NCBI RefSeq assembly: GCF_003363715.1
Contig: NZ_QREV01000027.1
Span: 1 to 63,244 of the forward strand
Length of the DNA stretch: 63,244 bases
Direction: 5' to 3'
Source of the DNA: Parabacteroides acidifaciens
GTDB lineage: Bacteria > Bacteroidota > Bacteroidia > Bacteroidales > Tannerellaceae
Shown here: positions 8,772-17,148 of the stretch, piece after piece
Layout of the letters: every line of letters begins with the position of its first letter
Position numbering within the stretch: position 1 is the first letter of the stretch
Made by a program: the position numbers and the translations under genes
The notes under the pieces: model-generated
The model's database searches: none
What the model was told of the DNA's origin: nothing
Seen by the model: only the letters and a program-made list of their open reading frames with translations

Positions 8772-8842
8772 TTGTTCAACCAAGACTCGAACTTGGACTA
8801 ACAGGACCAGAATCTGTTGTGCTGCCATTACACCATTGAACA
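8772..8842 (-). tRNA. tRNA-Gln (CTG anticodon), proximal copy
   Basis: Identical to the distal copy except in the T stem, which reads CCAAG/CTTGG instead of CCAGG/CCTGG; both changes keep the pair. It lies 39 bp upstream of the other copy in the direction of transcription and shares its promoter and terminator. Confidence 0.95.
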
Positions 8843-8875
8843 ATTTGAAATAACTAACTCCCTTGTTAGCGAGTG

Positions 8876-8906
8876 CAAAAGTACATACTTTTTCAAAATA
8901 AACAAA
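8876..8906 (-). promoter_or_regulatory. tRNA-Gln operon promoter
   Basis: On the minus strand TTTG (8906-8903), 19 bp, then TACTTTTG (8883-8876): a full match to the Bacteroidota -33/-7 consensus, about 34 bp before the first tRNA. Confidence 0.8.
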
Positions 8907-9021
8907 CGTTGCGACAATATTTTTTCATTCATAAACTTTTTTCTTTACCTGCTTGTTTTGATTTTGCAAGTATATACATATATTAATAGGGGGAAATCAC
9001 CGACATAATAAATTTAAGAAG

Positions 9022-9029
9022 TATATTTG
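9022..9029 (+). promoter_or_regulatory. -7 box (TATATTTG) for rsfS-ftsH
   Basis: A TAnnTTTG match 30 bp before the rsfS ATG; no clear -33 element. Confidence 0.5.
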
Positions 9030-9058
9030 CGTCCTTGAATATTACTAATAAAAAATAG

Positions 9059-9418
9059 ATGGATCAAACAGAAGCATTAGTTAAAACGATTGTAGAAGGC
9101 CTACAGGAAAAGAAAGGCAAAAATATTGTAACCGTAGACTTAACCCGATTATCCGGCGCAATTTGCCAACATATGGTGATCTGCGAAGGGAACACTCCTA
9201 CCCAGGTTTCCGCATTATCTGATTCAGTTTGGGATTTTGCCCGTCGCGAGGCAGGTGAAAAACCGCTTTCGATAGATGGTTCACAGCGGGCCGAATGGAT
9301 CGGGATGGATTATGGCACGGTTCTTGTACATATATTTTTACCGGAACTACGCGAGTTTTATAATTTGGAGAACCTTTGGTCGGATGCCAAATTGACTCAA
9401 ATTGCCGATCTCGATTAA
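9059..9418 (+). CDS. rsfS: Ribosome silencing factor RsfS
   Basis: A 119-residue Iojap-family protein. RsfS binds ribosomal protein uL14 and blocks joining of 30S and 50S subunits under starvation. Family features include LVKTIVEGLQEKKG, a Gly-Thr-like core around VICEGNTPTQVSAL and the C-terminal WIGMDYGTVLVHIFLPELRE-type segment followed by YNLENLWSDA, which is the most conserved part. It lies 34 bp upstream of ftsH on the same strand, a common Bacteroidales arrangement. Confidence 0.95.
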   Translation: MDQTEALVKTIVEGLQEKKGKNIVTVDLTRLSGAICQHMVICEGNTPTQVSALSDSVWDFARREAGEKPLSIDGSQRAEWIGMDYGTVLVHIFLPELREFYNLENLWSDAKLTQIADLD

Positions 9419-9452
9419 TCACCGGTCTCACATAGCATAGAGATAATCATAT

Positions 9453-11447
9453 ATGGAAAATAAAAACGACATGTTTAACAAAGCACCGAAGAACAATAAG
9501 CAAAAGATGTTCAAATTCAATCTCTATTGGATGTACGGACTTATCTTTATGATGCTTATTGCTTTATATCTTACAAACGATTCTTCGGCTTCTAAGGAAT
9601 TAGGCTGGACAGAATTTCAAAAGCTGGCTCAAGAGAACGTATTTGACCGGATGGTCGTCTACAATAAAAAGAATTTAGTTGAAGCGACGGTTAAAAACGG
9701 ACAAAAAGGTCTGGTTTTTAAAAGAGACAGCGCTGCATTGGGCACCAACCCGAAAGTGTATGTCAAAATACCATCGGCTGACAAATTTTCGGATTTCTAC
9801 GACAAGGCTGTCGCAGATAACCATATCAATACACAAGTCAGCTTTGAAGAAGGAGACGATGCGATCTGGAATTTCCTTGTTTCGTTCGGTCCGATCCTGC
9901 TGATCATCGTTGTCTGGATCTTCCTGATGAGGCGTATGTCGGGAGGAACGAGCGGCGGTCCCGGCGGTGTATTCAGTGTTGGAAAAGCAAAAGCGCAACT
10001 ATTCGACAAGGATAACGACGGGAAAGTGACATTCAAAGATGTTGCCGGCCTGGCCGAAGCCAAACAGGAGGTGGAAGAGATTGTTTCCTTCCTCAAAAAC
10101 CCTGAAAAATATACGGAATTAGGAGGTAAGATTCCTAAAGGCGCATTGCTCGTGGGTCCTCCGGGAACGGGTAAAACACTATTGGCTAAAGCTGTAGCGG
10201 GAGAAGCTAACGTTCCGTTCTTCTCGTTGTCAGGTTCCGACTTCGTGGAAATGTTCGTCGGCGTGGGCGCATCCCGCGTACGCGACCTGTTCCGCCAAGC
10301 CAAAGAGAAAGCTCCTTGTATCGTTTTTATCGACGAGATCGATGCCGTAGGCCGTGCCCGCGGTAAGAATGCGAACATGAACAGTAACGACGAGCGCGAG
10401 AACACATTGAACCAGTTGCTGACGGAAATGGACGGTTTCGGTTCCAACAGCGGTGTGATCATCCTGGCAGCAACCAACCGTGCCGATATTCTGGACAAGG
10501 CGTTATTACGCGCCGGACGTTTCGACCGCCAGATACATGTGGAATTGCCGGACTTGAACGAACGTAAGGAAATATTCGGCGTACATCTGCGTCCGATCAA
10601 AATAGACGAAAGCGTAGATGCCGAGTTTTTGGCACGCCAGACACCCGGTTTTTCAGGTGCGGATATAGCCAACGTATGTAATGAGGCAGCTTTGATCGCC
10701 GCCCGTAGCGGTAAAAAGTTTGTCCAGAAGGACGACTTTATGAATGCGGTGGACCGCATCGTCGGTGGTCTGGAAAAGCGAACCAAAATAACGACAGCCG
10801 ACGAACGCCAATGTATCGCCAACCACGAAGCAGGGCATGCGACATTGAGCTGGTTGTTAGAACATGCCAATCCGCTGGTGAAAGTGACGATTGTTCCTCG
10901 AGGCAAAGCATTAGGCGCCGCCTGGTACTTACCGGAAGAGCGCCAGATCACAACCCGCGAGCAGTTGCTGGACGAAATGTGTGCTACCTTGGGAGGACGT
11001 GCCGCCGAAGAACTTTTCTTAGGAAAAATATCGACCGGTGCATCCAATGACCTGGAACGCGTAACCAAACAGGCCTATGCGATGGTTGTTTATTTCGGTA
11101 TGAGCGAACGGCTGCCGAACCTGAATTACTACGATTCAAGCGGCCAGGACTGGGGCTTCACCAAGCCATATAGCGAAGAAACGGCACGTCTGATCGACCT
11201 CGAAGTACAGAAGATCGTCAACGAACAGTACGAACGGGCCAAAAGTATCCTGAAGGCATATGCCGAAGGACACAATCAGCTGGCTCAGGTATTGTTGGAA
11301 CGCGAAGTTATTTATACGGAAGACGTCGAACATATCTTCGGTAAACGCGCCTGGGTTTCCCGTTCGGAAGAAATCCTCGAACTACAGGAAAAAGCCAATG
11401 GCAAAAAAGAGGAAGCAAAAGAAACAAATATAGCAGAAGCAAACTAA
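9453..11447 (+). CDS. ftsH: ATP-dependent zinc metalloprotease FtsH
   Basis: A 664-residue membrane-anchored AAA protease that degrades damaged or regulatory membrane proteins. Membrane segments lie at about 25-42 and 142-160 with a periplasmic domain between. The AAA domain has Walker A GPPGTGKT (235-242), Walker B VFIDEID (291-297) and an arginine-finger region RAGRFDR. The zinc site is HEAGH (458-462). The C-terminal tail is charged and coiled. It sits between rsfS and cdsA. Confidence 0.98.
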   Translation: MENKNDMFNKAPKNNKQKMFKFNLYWMYGLIFMMLIALYLTNDSSASKELGWTEFQKLAQENVFDRMVVYNKKNLVEATVKNGQKGLVFKRDSAALGTNPKVYVKIPSADKFSDFYDKAVADNHINTQVSFEEGDDAIWNFLVSFGPILLIIVVWIFLMRRMSGGTSGGPGGVFSVGKAKAQLFDKDNDGKVTFKDVAGLAEAKQEVEEIVSFLKNPEKYTELGGKIPKGALLVGPPGTGKTLLAKAVAGEANVPFFSLSGSDFVEMFVGVGASRVRDLFRQAKEKAPCIVFIDEIDAVGRARGKNANMNSNDERENTLNQLLTEMDGFGSNSGVIILAATNRADILDKALLRAGRFDRQIHVELPDLNERKEIFGVHLRPIKIDESVDAEFLARQTPGFSGADIANVCNEAALIAARSGKKFVQKDDFMNAVDRIVGGLEKRTKITTADERQCIANHEAGHATLSWLLEHANPLVKVTIVPRGKALGAAWYLPEERQITTREQLLDEMCATLGGRAAEELFLGKISTGASNDLERVTKQAYAMVVYFGMSERLPNLNYYDSSGQDWGFTKPYSEETARLIDLEVQKIVNEQYERAKSILKAYAEGHNQLAQVLLEREVIYTEDVEHIFGKRAWVSRSEEILELQEKANGKKEEAKETNIAEAN

Positions 11448-11451
11448 CAAA

Positions 11452-11517
11452 TAATTCCATGCCCATCCGTCTTCGGTTTCATGGGCATCCATTTCCGGTT
11501 TCATGGGCATGGAATTA
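11452..11517. terminator. Nested inverted repeat between ftsH and cdsA
   Basis: Arms of 15 bp (11452-11466 and 11503-11517) are perfectly complementary. The interior carries two imperfect copies of a 22-bp unit, each ending in ATGGGCAT, so the left ATGCCCAT can pair with either copy (11481-11488 or 11503-11510). No long T tract follows, so it could be a weak terminator or an RNA processing/stability element. Confidence 0.6.
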
Positions 11518-11527
11518 ATTTATTCCT

Positions 11528-11535
11528 TATATTTG
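11528..11535 (+). promoter_or_regulatory. -7 box (TATATTTG) for cdsA
   Basis: A TAnnTTTG match 36 bp before the cdsA start, just after the ftsH hairpin, suggesting cdsA has its own promoter. Confidence 0.5.
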
Positions 11536-11571
11536 TACCGATAATAAATCAATAAACAAAACACTACTGCC

Positions 11572-12405
11572 TTGAGAAATCTGATTATACGAGCGTTAAC
11601 CGGCATAATATTCGTAGTGGTACTGGTCAGTGCCATTTGCGTCCATCCTATTTTCTTCCTCATTCTCTTTTGTGTCATAACAGGATTAACCCTTTGGGAA
11701 TTCGGTGGGCTGGTCAAACATTATGAAAATGCGGACCTACAACGGACGATGAACGTAGTGGGCGGCGTCTATCTGTTCATAGCGACTTTCGTCTATGCGA
11801 ACGGGCTGGCGGACGGAAAAATATTTCTTCCTTACCTGCTTTTCATTATGCTGACGATGATTGCTGAACTTTATTATAAAGCGCCGAACCCGATCAATAA
11901 CTGGGCATTTACACTGTTTGCCCAAGTATATTGTGCCGGATCTTTTTCCATGTTGAACTTTATCGGGGCGGAACCCGGAACACCCGGCGTCATGAGCTAT
12001 ACGCCGCTTTTCATCATGGCCATTTTTATTTTTGTCTGGCTGGACGACACCGGAGCTTATCTGGTCGGTTCCCTGATCGGAAAAAGAAAATTGTTTGAAC
12101 GCATCTCCCCTAAAAAGTCATGGGAAGGTTTCTTCGGCGGGTTAATCCTCGTATTGGCTTCTTCACAGGTTTTTGCATGGTATGCACCGGAAATCAGTCG
12201 GTATAACTGGCTCGGGCTGGCTGCGACAGTCGTTCTATTCGGGACTTGGGGAGACTTGATCGAATCGTTGCTGAAACGTACGCTCAGTGTGAAAGATTCC
12301 GGAAACGTATTGCCGGGTCACGGCGGGATGCTGGACCGTTTCGACAGTGTCATGCTGGCTGTTCCGGCCTGCTACATCTATATCGAACTCTTTATTCGAA
12401 ATTAA
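11572..12405 (+). CDS. cdsA: Phosphatidate cytidylyltransferase (CDP-diglyceride synthase)
   Basis: A 277-residue inner-membrane enzyme making CDP-diacylglycerol from CTP and phosphatidic acid, the branch point of phospholipid synthesis. About eight hydrophobic segments are seen. The CdsA signature is near the C-terminus: RISPKKSWEGFFGG, GDLIESLLKR, then KDSGNVLPGHGGMLDRFDS. The start codon is TTG, with no ATG available that would keep the conserved N-terminus. The last 14 bp overlap the convergent PorT-like gene. Confidence 0.96.
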   Translation: MRNLIIRALTGIIFVVVLVSAICVHPIFFLILFCVITGLTLWEFGGLVKHYENADLQRTMNVVGGVYLFIATFVYANGLADGKIFLPYLLFIMLTMIAELYYKAPNPINNWAFTLFAQVYCAGSFSMLNFIGAEPGTPGVMSYTPLFIMAIFIFVWLDDTGAYLVGSLIGKRKLFERISPKKSWEGFFGGLILVLASSQVFAWYAPEISRYNWLGLAATVVLFGTWGDLIESLLKRTLSVKDSGNVLPGHGGMLDRFDSVMLAVPACYIYIELFIRN

Positions 12406-13126
12406 AGGTCAACGTCACCATCCGGGAAGTTGCTTTGGAAAGGGAATTCGGATATTTGATCAATTCCGGGTCCGTCAGGTCGCCCCTGTCTTTTTCCAGC
12501 AGGTCGACAAGTCCGAAGCTGAATTTAAGTTCCGGACATAATTTAAAGAACGGAAGATAAATATCACATCCGATACCGAACTCGACACCGAAGTCCGTTC
12601 CCTTCAACAGGATCGGGTTTCCTTTTTTACGTCCCAAGTCGAAAGCACCGTAGATACCGCCAATCAGATAAGGCCGGTAGTTATTCACACGAAAAGCGCT
12701 ATACTTCACATCCAACGGGAAAGTCAGGTAATTGGAACGGACAGATGTGGAATATTGGCTTATCACCGGATTGTCTTCTGTCCCCTCTACTCCTTCCATC
12801 TCCGGCCGACGAAACACAAATTTCTTATCACCGAAATGGATTGTCGGCGTAAAGCGCAGGCTGAAATAAGGATTCAGGTACATATCTCCGATCACACCGA
12901 CACTGAATCCGGGCGAATAGCTCGGAATCTCGGCATACCAGGTTTCACCATCCGTGGCGACACCGGTATTGGTCAATATCAAATCCTGTGCATGAATACC
13001 CACATGAAAGCCCAAATGGAACCACTTCAAATCCGCATAGGGCTGGTTCTTTACCTTTTCTTTCTGCCCCATCACAGTGGTAACAGTTAGAAAGAATACA
13101 CATATAATAAATAGTAGACGTCTCAA
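12392..13126 (-). CDS. PorT-like outer-membrane beta-barrel protein
   Basis: A 244-residue protein with a signal peptide (MRRLLFIICVFFLTVTTVMG) and alternating amphipathic strands ending in a terminal aromatic/charged residue pattern (MVTLTFNFE), typical of an eight-stranded barrel. The stretch SPGFSVGVIGDMYLNPYFSL followed by RFTPTIHFGDKKFVFR resembles PorT/SprT. PorT is a type IX secretion component, but no other por/gld secretion-core genes (porL, porM, sprA) are in this window, so a role in secretion is only an inference. It could also be a general porin-family protein. Confidence 0.75.
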   Translation of the reverse strand: MRRLLFIICVFFLTVTTVMGQKEKVKNQPYADLKWFHLGFHVGIHAQDLILTNTGVATDGETWYAEIPSYSPGFSVGVIGDMYLNPYFSLRFTPTIHFGDKKFVFRRPEMEGVEGTEDNPVISQYSTSVRSNYLTFPLDVKYSAFRVNNYRPYLIGGIYGAFDLGRKKGNPILLKGTDFGVEFGIGCDIYLPFFKLCPELKFSFGLVDLLEKDRGDLTDPELIKYPNSLSKATSRMVTLTFNFE

Positions 13127-13235
13127 TTCTTTTCGTAATTTTGAATTATAACGGGAAAGAACCCGACTTATTGCAAAAATGCATTTATTTCGACAAAATA
13201 AAGGGGCAGATCTTTTTTTAATACAAAGAAAGCTC

Positions 13236-13243
13236 TATTTTTG
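13236..13243 (+). promoter_or_regulatory. -7 box (TATTTTTG) for the ferredoxin
   Basis: A TAnnTTTG match 37 bp before the ferredoxin ATG. Confidence 0.55.
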
Positions 13244-13280
13244 CACGAACTAATAGTTATCAATTTAAACGTTTAAAAAA

Positions 13281-13451
13281 ATGGCTTACGTAATTAGTGA
13301 CGATTGTATCGCTTGCGGTACTTGTATTGACGAATGTCCGGTAGGAGCAATTTCAGAAGGTGATAAATATCATATCGACCCTGAAATGTGTACTGATTGT
13401 GGAACTTGCGCAGATGCTTGTCCTACTGAAGCAATCCATCCGGAAGCATAA
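13281..13451 (+). CDS. 2[4Fe-4S] ferredoxin
   Basis: A 56-residue protein with two cysteine clusters, CIACGTCIDECP and CTDCGTCADACP, each a classic CxxCxxCxxxCP binding motif for one [4Fe-4S] cluster. It is a small low-potential electron carrier of the clostridial type, serving oxidoreductases such as pyruvate:ferredoxin oxidoreductase in anaerobes. It is a single-gene unit: it has its own -7 box and is followed by a strong terminator. Confidence 0.97.
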   Translation: MAYVISDDCIACGTCIDECPVGAISEGDKYHIDPEMCTDCGTCADACPTEAIHPEA

Positions 13452-13491
13452 ACCGCAACAAAATAGGCTTCCTTTTACAGGGCCTATAAAG

Positions 13492-13526
13492 ATAACGGGC
13501 TGTTTCCTTCCGGAACAGCCCGTTAT
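13492..13526. terminator. Terminator after the ferredoxin gene
   Basis: Inverted repeat ATAACGGGCTGTT/AACAGCCCGTTAT with a short loop, followed by an AT-rich run; also positioned to end the convergent DUF3276 transcript. Confidence 0.85.
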
Positions 13527-13553
13527 TATTTTACTCCATTTTCCCCAATTCCG

Positions 13554-13913
13554 TCAGAAATCGATATCCAGCTTTATTTCATCTGACTCATCAGCCAGCT
13601 GGTCGTTATCCGACACTTCTACCGGGCTTCCTCCCGCCCTGCATTGTTTAATGTAATTGATTACATCATTCATTCCATCCATGAACTTATCAAAGTCCTC
13701 TTTGTACAGGAAAATCTTATGTTTTTCAAAAGAGACCTGAGTACCGACCTTCGGCTGCACCTTCTTACTTTCCGTCACAGCCAGGAATAAATCGTCTTTC
13801 AGATTCTTCTTTACATCCAGATAATAGATTCTTTTTCCTGCTTTAATGGTTTTAGAGTATAAAATCTCTTTGTCACCACCTTCAACCTGCATTTTCTTCA
13901 CCGAGTCTTCCAT
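13554..13913 (-). CDS. DUF3276 / PUR-alpha-like nucleic-acid-binding protein
   Basis: About 119 residues with the DUF3276 pattern: EILYSKTIKAGKRIYYLDVK, then DDLFLAVTESKK, then FEKHKIFLYKEDFDKFMDGM. Members have a PUR-repeat fold and bind single-stranded DNA or RNA; a Borrelia relative is a known regulator. The cellular role in Bacteroidales is not established. I use the ATG giving MEDSVKK; a start four codons upstream (13925) is equally possible because neither has a clear ribosome site. Confidence 0.85.
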   Translation of the reverse strand: MEDSVKKMQVEGGDKEILYSKTIKAGKRIYYLDVKKNLKDDLFLAVTESKKVQPKVGTQVSFEKHKIFLYKEDFDKFMDGMNDVINYIKQCRAGGSPVEVSDNDQLADESDEIKLDIDF

Positions 13914-14095
13914 TATAGCAAACATTCGTTAAACACCCACCCATTTATCATAACTTGCTTCAAATATGTGCATTTTTTTTTAAACAACAACTATTTTAAC
14001 GCATCAAAATGCACATAAAAAATCAAGTTCTTACAAAATAATCGCGAATGCGTATAAAATTAAGCGAAGCAAAGAGCTTTTATCAAAAGAATGAC

Positions 14096-14103
14096 TAACT
14101 TTG
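14096..14103 (+). promoter_or_regulatory. -7 box (TAACTTTG) for nusB
   Basis: A TAnnTTTG match 34 bp upstream of the nusB ATG. Confidence 0.5.
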
Positions 14104-14137
14104 CAGCCTAATTTATAACAAGTAGTTCCTTCAAACG

Positions 14138-15064
14138 ATGATCAACAGAATTTTAATCCGCATTAAAGTTTTACAGATAGTATATTCTTACTATCAAAAT
14201 GGAAACAACGACCTCAAAGTAGCGGAAAACGAATTGCTTTTCAGTCTTAGAAAGTCTTATGACTTATATCATTATTTCCTTCTTCTAATTGTCGCTGTAA
14301 CTAATCTGCAAAAACGCATCCTGGACGTCCGTAAGAACAAATACATGCCGACAGATGCGGAACTGAATCCGAACACCCGTCTGGTAGACAATCGTTTCGC
14401 GGCTCAGATCGCAGAAAACGAAGCCTTGCAGAAGTATGTGGCCGAACAGGGAATCTCATGGGATAACGACGAAGACTTCATCCGGATGGTGCTCGATCTG
14501 ATCCTTTCGTCCGAACAGTACAGCGAATATCTGAACAACGAGAACGATTCATACGAAACAGACAAGGAGTTCTGGCGTACCGTGTTCAAGAAACTGATCT
14601 GCGGCAACGAAACCATCGACGATTACCTGCAAGACAAAAGCATCTACTGGAATGACGATATCTCCATCATCGAAACATTCACGTTGAAAACGATCAAGCA
14701 ATTCGATGAAAAGGTCGGAAGCAAACAAAAACTGTTGCCGATGTTCAAGGATCTCGAAGACCAGTCGTTCGCCATCAAACTGTTCCGCCAATCACTGATG
14801 AACGGCAGCCAATACCGCGAACGCATCAACAGACACATGAAGAACTGGGAAACCGAACGTATCGCCAATATGGACCTCATTATCATGCAGGTCGCACTGG
14901 CCGAAATCATGACATTCCCGTCGATCCCCATCAATGTGACACTGAACGAGTATATCGACACCGCAAAATACTACAGCACACCCAAAAGCGGCACGTTTAT
15001 CAACGGCATCCTGGATTCTGTAGTCAGCGAGTTAAAAAAAGAAAAGTTATTGCTCAAAGATTAA
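14138..15064 (+). CDS. nusB: Transcription antitermination factor NusB (long Bacteroidetes form)
   Basis: A 308-residue protein, about twice the length of E. coli NusB. The C-terminal 140 residues carry the NusB fold (NRHMKNWETERIANMDLIIM, then LAEIMTFPSIPINVTLNEYI, then KYYSTPKSGTFINGILDSVV), which with NusE/S10 binds boxA RNA in rRNA antitermination. The N-terminal half is a helical extension found in Bacteroidetes homologues. It heads the run nusB-yajC-ybbR-coaE. Confidence 0.95.
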   Translation: MINRILIRIKVLQIVYSYYQNGNNDLKVAENELLFSLRKSYDLYHYFLLLIVAVTNLQKRILDVRKNKYMPTDAELNPNTRLVDNRFAAQIAENEALQKYVAEQGISWDNDEDFIRMVLDLILSSEQYSEYLNNENDSYETDKEFWRTVFKKLICGNETIDDYLQDKSIYWNDDISIIETFTLKTIKQFDEKVGSKQKLLPMFKDLEDQSFAIKLFRQSLMNGSQYRERINRHMKNWETERIANMDLIIMQVALAEIMTFPSIPINVTLNEYIDTAKYYSTPKSGTFINGILDSVVSELKKEKLLLKD

Positions 15065-15074
15065 TTATTATCCT

Positions 15075-15082
15075 TACATTTG
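15075..15082 (+). promoter_or_regulatory. -7 box (TACATTTG) for yajC
   Basis: A TAnnTTTG match 45 bp before yajC, suggesting an internal promoter in the nusB-coaE run. Confidence 0.45.
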
Positions 15083-15126
15083 TGACAGTATCGAATTGAT
15101 ATTAACTTATTAATGTTTATAGTTAT

Positions 15127-15438
15127 ATGAGCTTACTTACTATTTTACTCCAGGCAGCTGCTGGAGGTCAGCAGTGGTCTGGTATTTTGATGATGGTTGT
15201 CATTGTTGCGATCTTCTATTTCTTCATGATCCGTCCGCAGCAAAAGAAACAAAAAGAAATTCAGAAAGCCCGCGAAGCATTGAAAGCGGGAGACAAAGTG
15301 ATCACGGCCGGAGGTATCTACGGAAAGATTAAAGAAATCGGTGACACATATATGTTAATTGAAATTTCTGATGGTGTACGCATCCGTGTAGACAAAACTT
15401 CTGTTTTTGCATCTGCAGAAGACGCACAGCAAAAATAA
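15127..15438 (+). CDS. yajC: Preprotein translocase subunit YajC
   Basis: A 103-residue protein with one N-terminal membrane helix (GILMMVVIVAIFYFFMIRPQ) ending in the conserved RPQQKKQKE, then the small cytoplasmic domain (LKAGDKVITAGGIYGKIKE, then VRIRVDKTSVFA). YajC associates with SecDF and the Sec translocon. It lies 13 bp upstream of the YbbR gene. Confidence 0.97.
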   Translation: MSLLTILLQAAAGGQQWSGILMMVVIVAIFYFFMIRPQQKKQKEIQKAREALKAGDKVITAGGIYGKIKEIGDTYMLIEISDGVRIRVDKTSVFASAEDAQQK

Positions 15439-15450
15439 ACAACGGGACCT

Positions 15451-16464
15451 ATGTCACGACTTGGACAAATAAATCAAACATTCAAGTCTATCCGGATAGA
15501 GATTAAGGCTTTTCTTCACCGACAGAAGTGGAAAGAAGCCTTGATCTTTTTCTTTTTTGTACTGCTTGCATTAGGTTTCTGGCTACTCCAAAGCTTGCAG
15601 CAAGAGTATGAAATAGACATCAACATTCCGGTCAAATACAAGAATGTACCGCCTGACATCTCTTTTACGGAAACGCCGCCTGAAGCCATTACCGTAAAAG
15701 TGAAAGATAAGGGGAGTGTGTTGCTAAACTACTCCTTCGGACGGTCGTTTGCCCCGATCGAAGCGAACATGAAAGATCAACCGGAAAAGACCGGAAAACT
15801 GGTCATCAACCGGAAAAGCATCGAGAGTGACATAAAGAAACAACTGATCGCCACCACTTCACTGGTCAGTTTCGAACCTCAACAGATCGAGGTGGCTTAC
15901 AGCAAACGTATCAAAAAGGACATACCGGTCGTATTCAACGGAACGATCCGGACAAATGCGGGCTTCAAGATATCCGGCGATATTACCATTACGCCCCATA
16001 ACATCAGTGTCTATGCCAGTGACGTCGTGCTGGATACTTTGAAAGAAGTCAAAACGGTCTTTACCGATATCAAGAAAGGAAATAAGACCATCACACGCAA
16101 CGTCCAGCTACAAAAAATAGACGGTACGACATTCGATCCGGCAAGTGTATCCGTGACTGTTCCAATAGAGGAATATACGGAAAAGACACTGGAAATCCCG
16201 GTTATCTGTACCGACTTGCCTCCCCATTATACGTTACGCACATTCCCGTCTGTCGTAAAGGTAAGCTGCAGTGTGCCTCTTTCCCGTTTCAAGAATGTCT
16301 CGGCCGATGATTTCGAGATACGTATCTCCTTTGCGGACCTGGAACAAAACGTCTCCGGCACCCTGCCTCTCAAGCTGAATAAGAAACCGGCAGGAGTGGA
16401 CATTGCCACGATTGCCCCCGACCGGATCGAATTTATACTGGAACAGACCAAATCAAATGATTAA
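15451..16464 (+). CDS. YbbR-like domain protein
   Basis: A 337-residue protein with one N-terminal membrane segment (EALIFFFFVLLALGFWLL) and extracytoplasmic repeats typical of YbbR (PVKYKNVPPDI, PEAITVKVKDKG, PVVFNGTIRTNAGFKIS, PVICTDLPPHYTLRTFPSVV). In Firmicutes YbbR (CdaR) regulates a diadenylate cyclase; no such cyclase gene is adjacent here. Its last 8 bp overlap coaE, so the two are likely translated together. Confidence 0.9.
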   Translation: MSRLGQINQTFKSIRIEIKAFLHRQKWKEALIFFFFVLLALGFWLLQSLQQEYEIDINIPVKYKNVPPDISFTETPPEAITVKVKDKGSVLLNYSFGRSFAPIEANMKDQPEKTGKLVINRKSIESDIKKQLIATTSLVSFEPQQIEVAYSKRIKKDIPVVFNGTIRTNAGFKISGDITITPHNISVYASDVVLDTLKEVKTVFTDIKKGNKTITRNVQLQKIDGTTFDPASVSVTVPIEEYTEKTLEIPVICTDLPPHYTLRTFPSVVKVSCSVPLSRFKNVSADDFEIRISFADLEQNVSGTLPLKLNKKPAGVDIATIAPDRIEFILEQTKSND

Positions 16465-17038
16465 GATCGGAATCACAGGAGGGATAGGAAGCGGTAAATC
16501 GGTTATCGCTTCACTGCTGGAATTGTCAGGAGTACCGGTTTACATTGCCGATACGGAGAGCAAGCAACTGACAGAGACATCCCCTGTCATACGCGAAAAG
16601 CTGACCGCCCTGTTCGGCGAAACACTTTATACCGCCGAAGGACTGGATAAAAAGCAACTTGCATCCCATATATTCGGCAATCCCGAACGACTGAAAGAGG
16701 TAAACGCCATTATCCATCCGGAGGTAAACCGCCATTTCCAAGCCTGGGCGGATAAGCAGGACACACCGCTATGCGCGATCGAGTCGGCCATCCTTTTCGA
16801 ATCGGGCTTCAACCGGGTCGTAGACGTAAGCCTGATGGTGTATGCCCCGATGGAAGTGCGCATCCGGCGGGTGCTGGAACGCGATGCCGCGTCGCGTGAA
16901 GAGGTCATACGCCGTATCGGCAGCCAATTACCGGACGAGGTGAAAAAAGAGAAATCGGACTACGTAATCTTCAACGACGGCAAGCAGGCATTACTTCCGC
17001 AGGTGACTGCCTTTCTGGAAAAACTGCGTTCCCGATAG
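16457..17038 (+). CDS. coaE: Dephospho-CoA kinase
   Basis: A 193-residue P-loop kinase catalysing the last step of coenzyme A synthesis. The P-loop is GGIGSGKS (residues 8-15), followed by the adenine-binding TDTESK-like region (ADTESKQL) and the substrate lid. The ATG at 16457 is chosen because MIKIGITGGIGSGKS is the standard family N-terminus; the reading frame open further upstream would add 18 unrelated residues. Its start overlaps the YbbR gene by 8 bp. Confidence 0.96.
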   Translation: MIKIGITGGIGSGKSVIASLLELSGVPVYIADTESKQLTETSPVIREKLTALFGETLYTAEGLDKKQLASHIFGNPERLKEVNAIIHPEVNRHFQAWADKQDTPLCAIESAILFESGFNRVVDVSLMVYAPMEVRIRRVLERDAASREEVIRRIGSQLPDEVKKEKSDYVIFNDGKQALLPQVTAFLEKLRSR

Positions 17039-17100
17039 TGAATAATCATTAGAAACAAGAAAATATGCTCAAAACTGCCGGATATTCCCGTCAGTTATAC

Positions 17101-17108
17101 TACATTTG
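17101..17108 (+). promoter_or_regulatory. -7 box (TACATTTG) for the DUF5606 gene
   Basis: A TAnnTTTG match 41 bp before the ATG at 17149. It rules out the longer frame starting at 17065 as the main product. Confidence 0.55.
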
Positions 17109-17148
17109 CAGCACGAAAGTTAAACACTATTTAGAAAAACGAAGTATT

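Noticed and set aside
8662-8842. tRNA-Gln genes as an attachment site of a mobile element
   Set aside because: Neither flank has a truncated tRNA copy or integrase; both sides are ordinary housekeeping genes.
9797-11068. Long open frame (423 codons) on the minus strand antisense to ftsH
   Set aside because: It is a mirror of the strong codon bias of ftsH; its translation is rich in Ser/Arg/Pro with no motif, while the plus strand encodes a complete FtsH.
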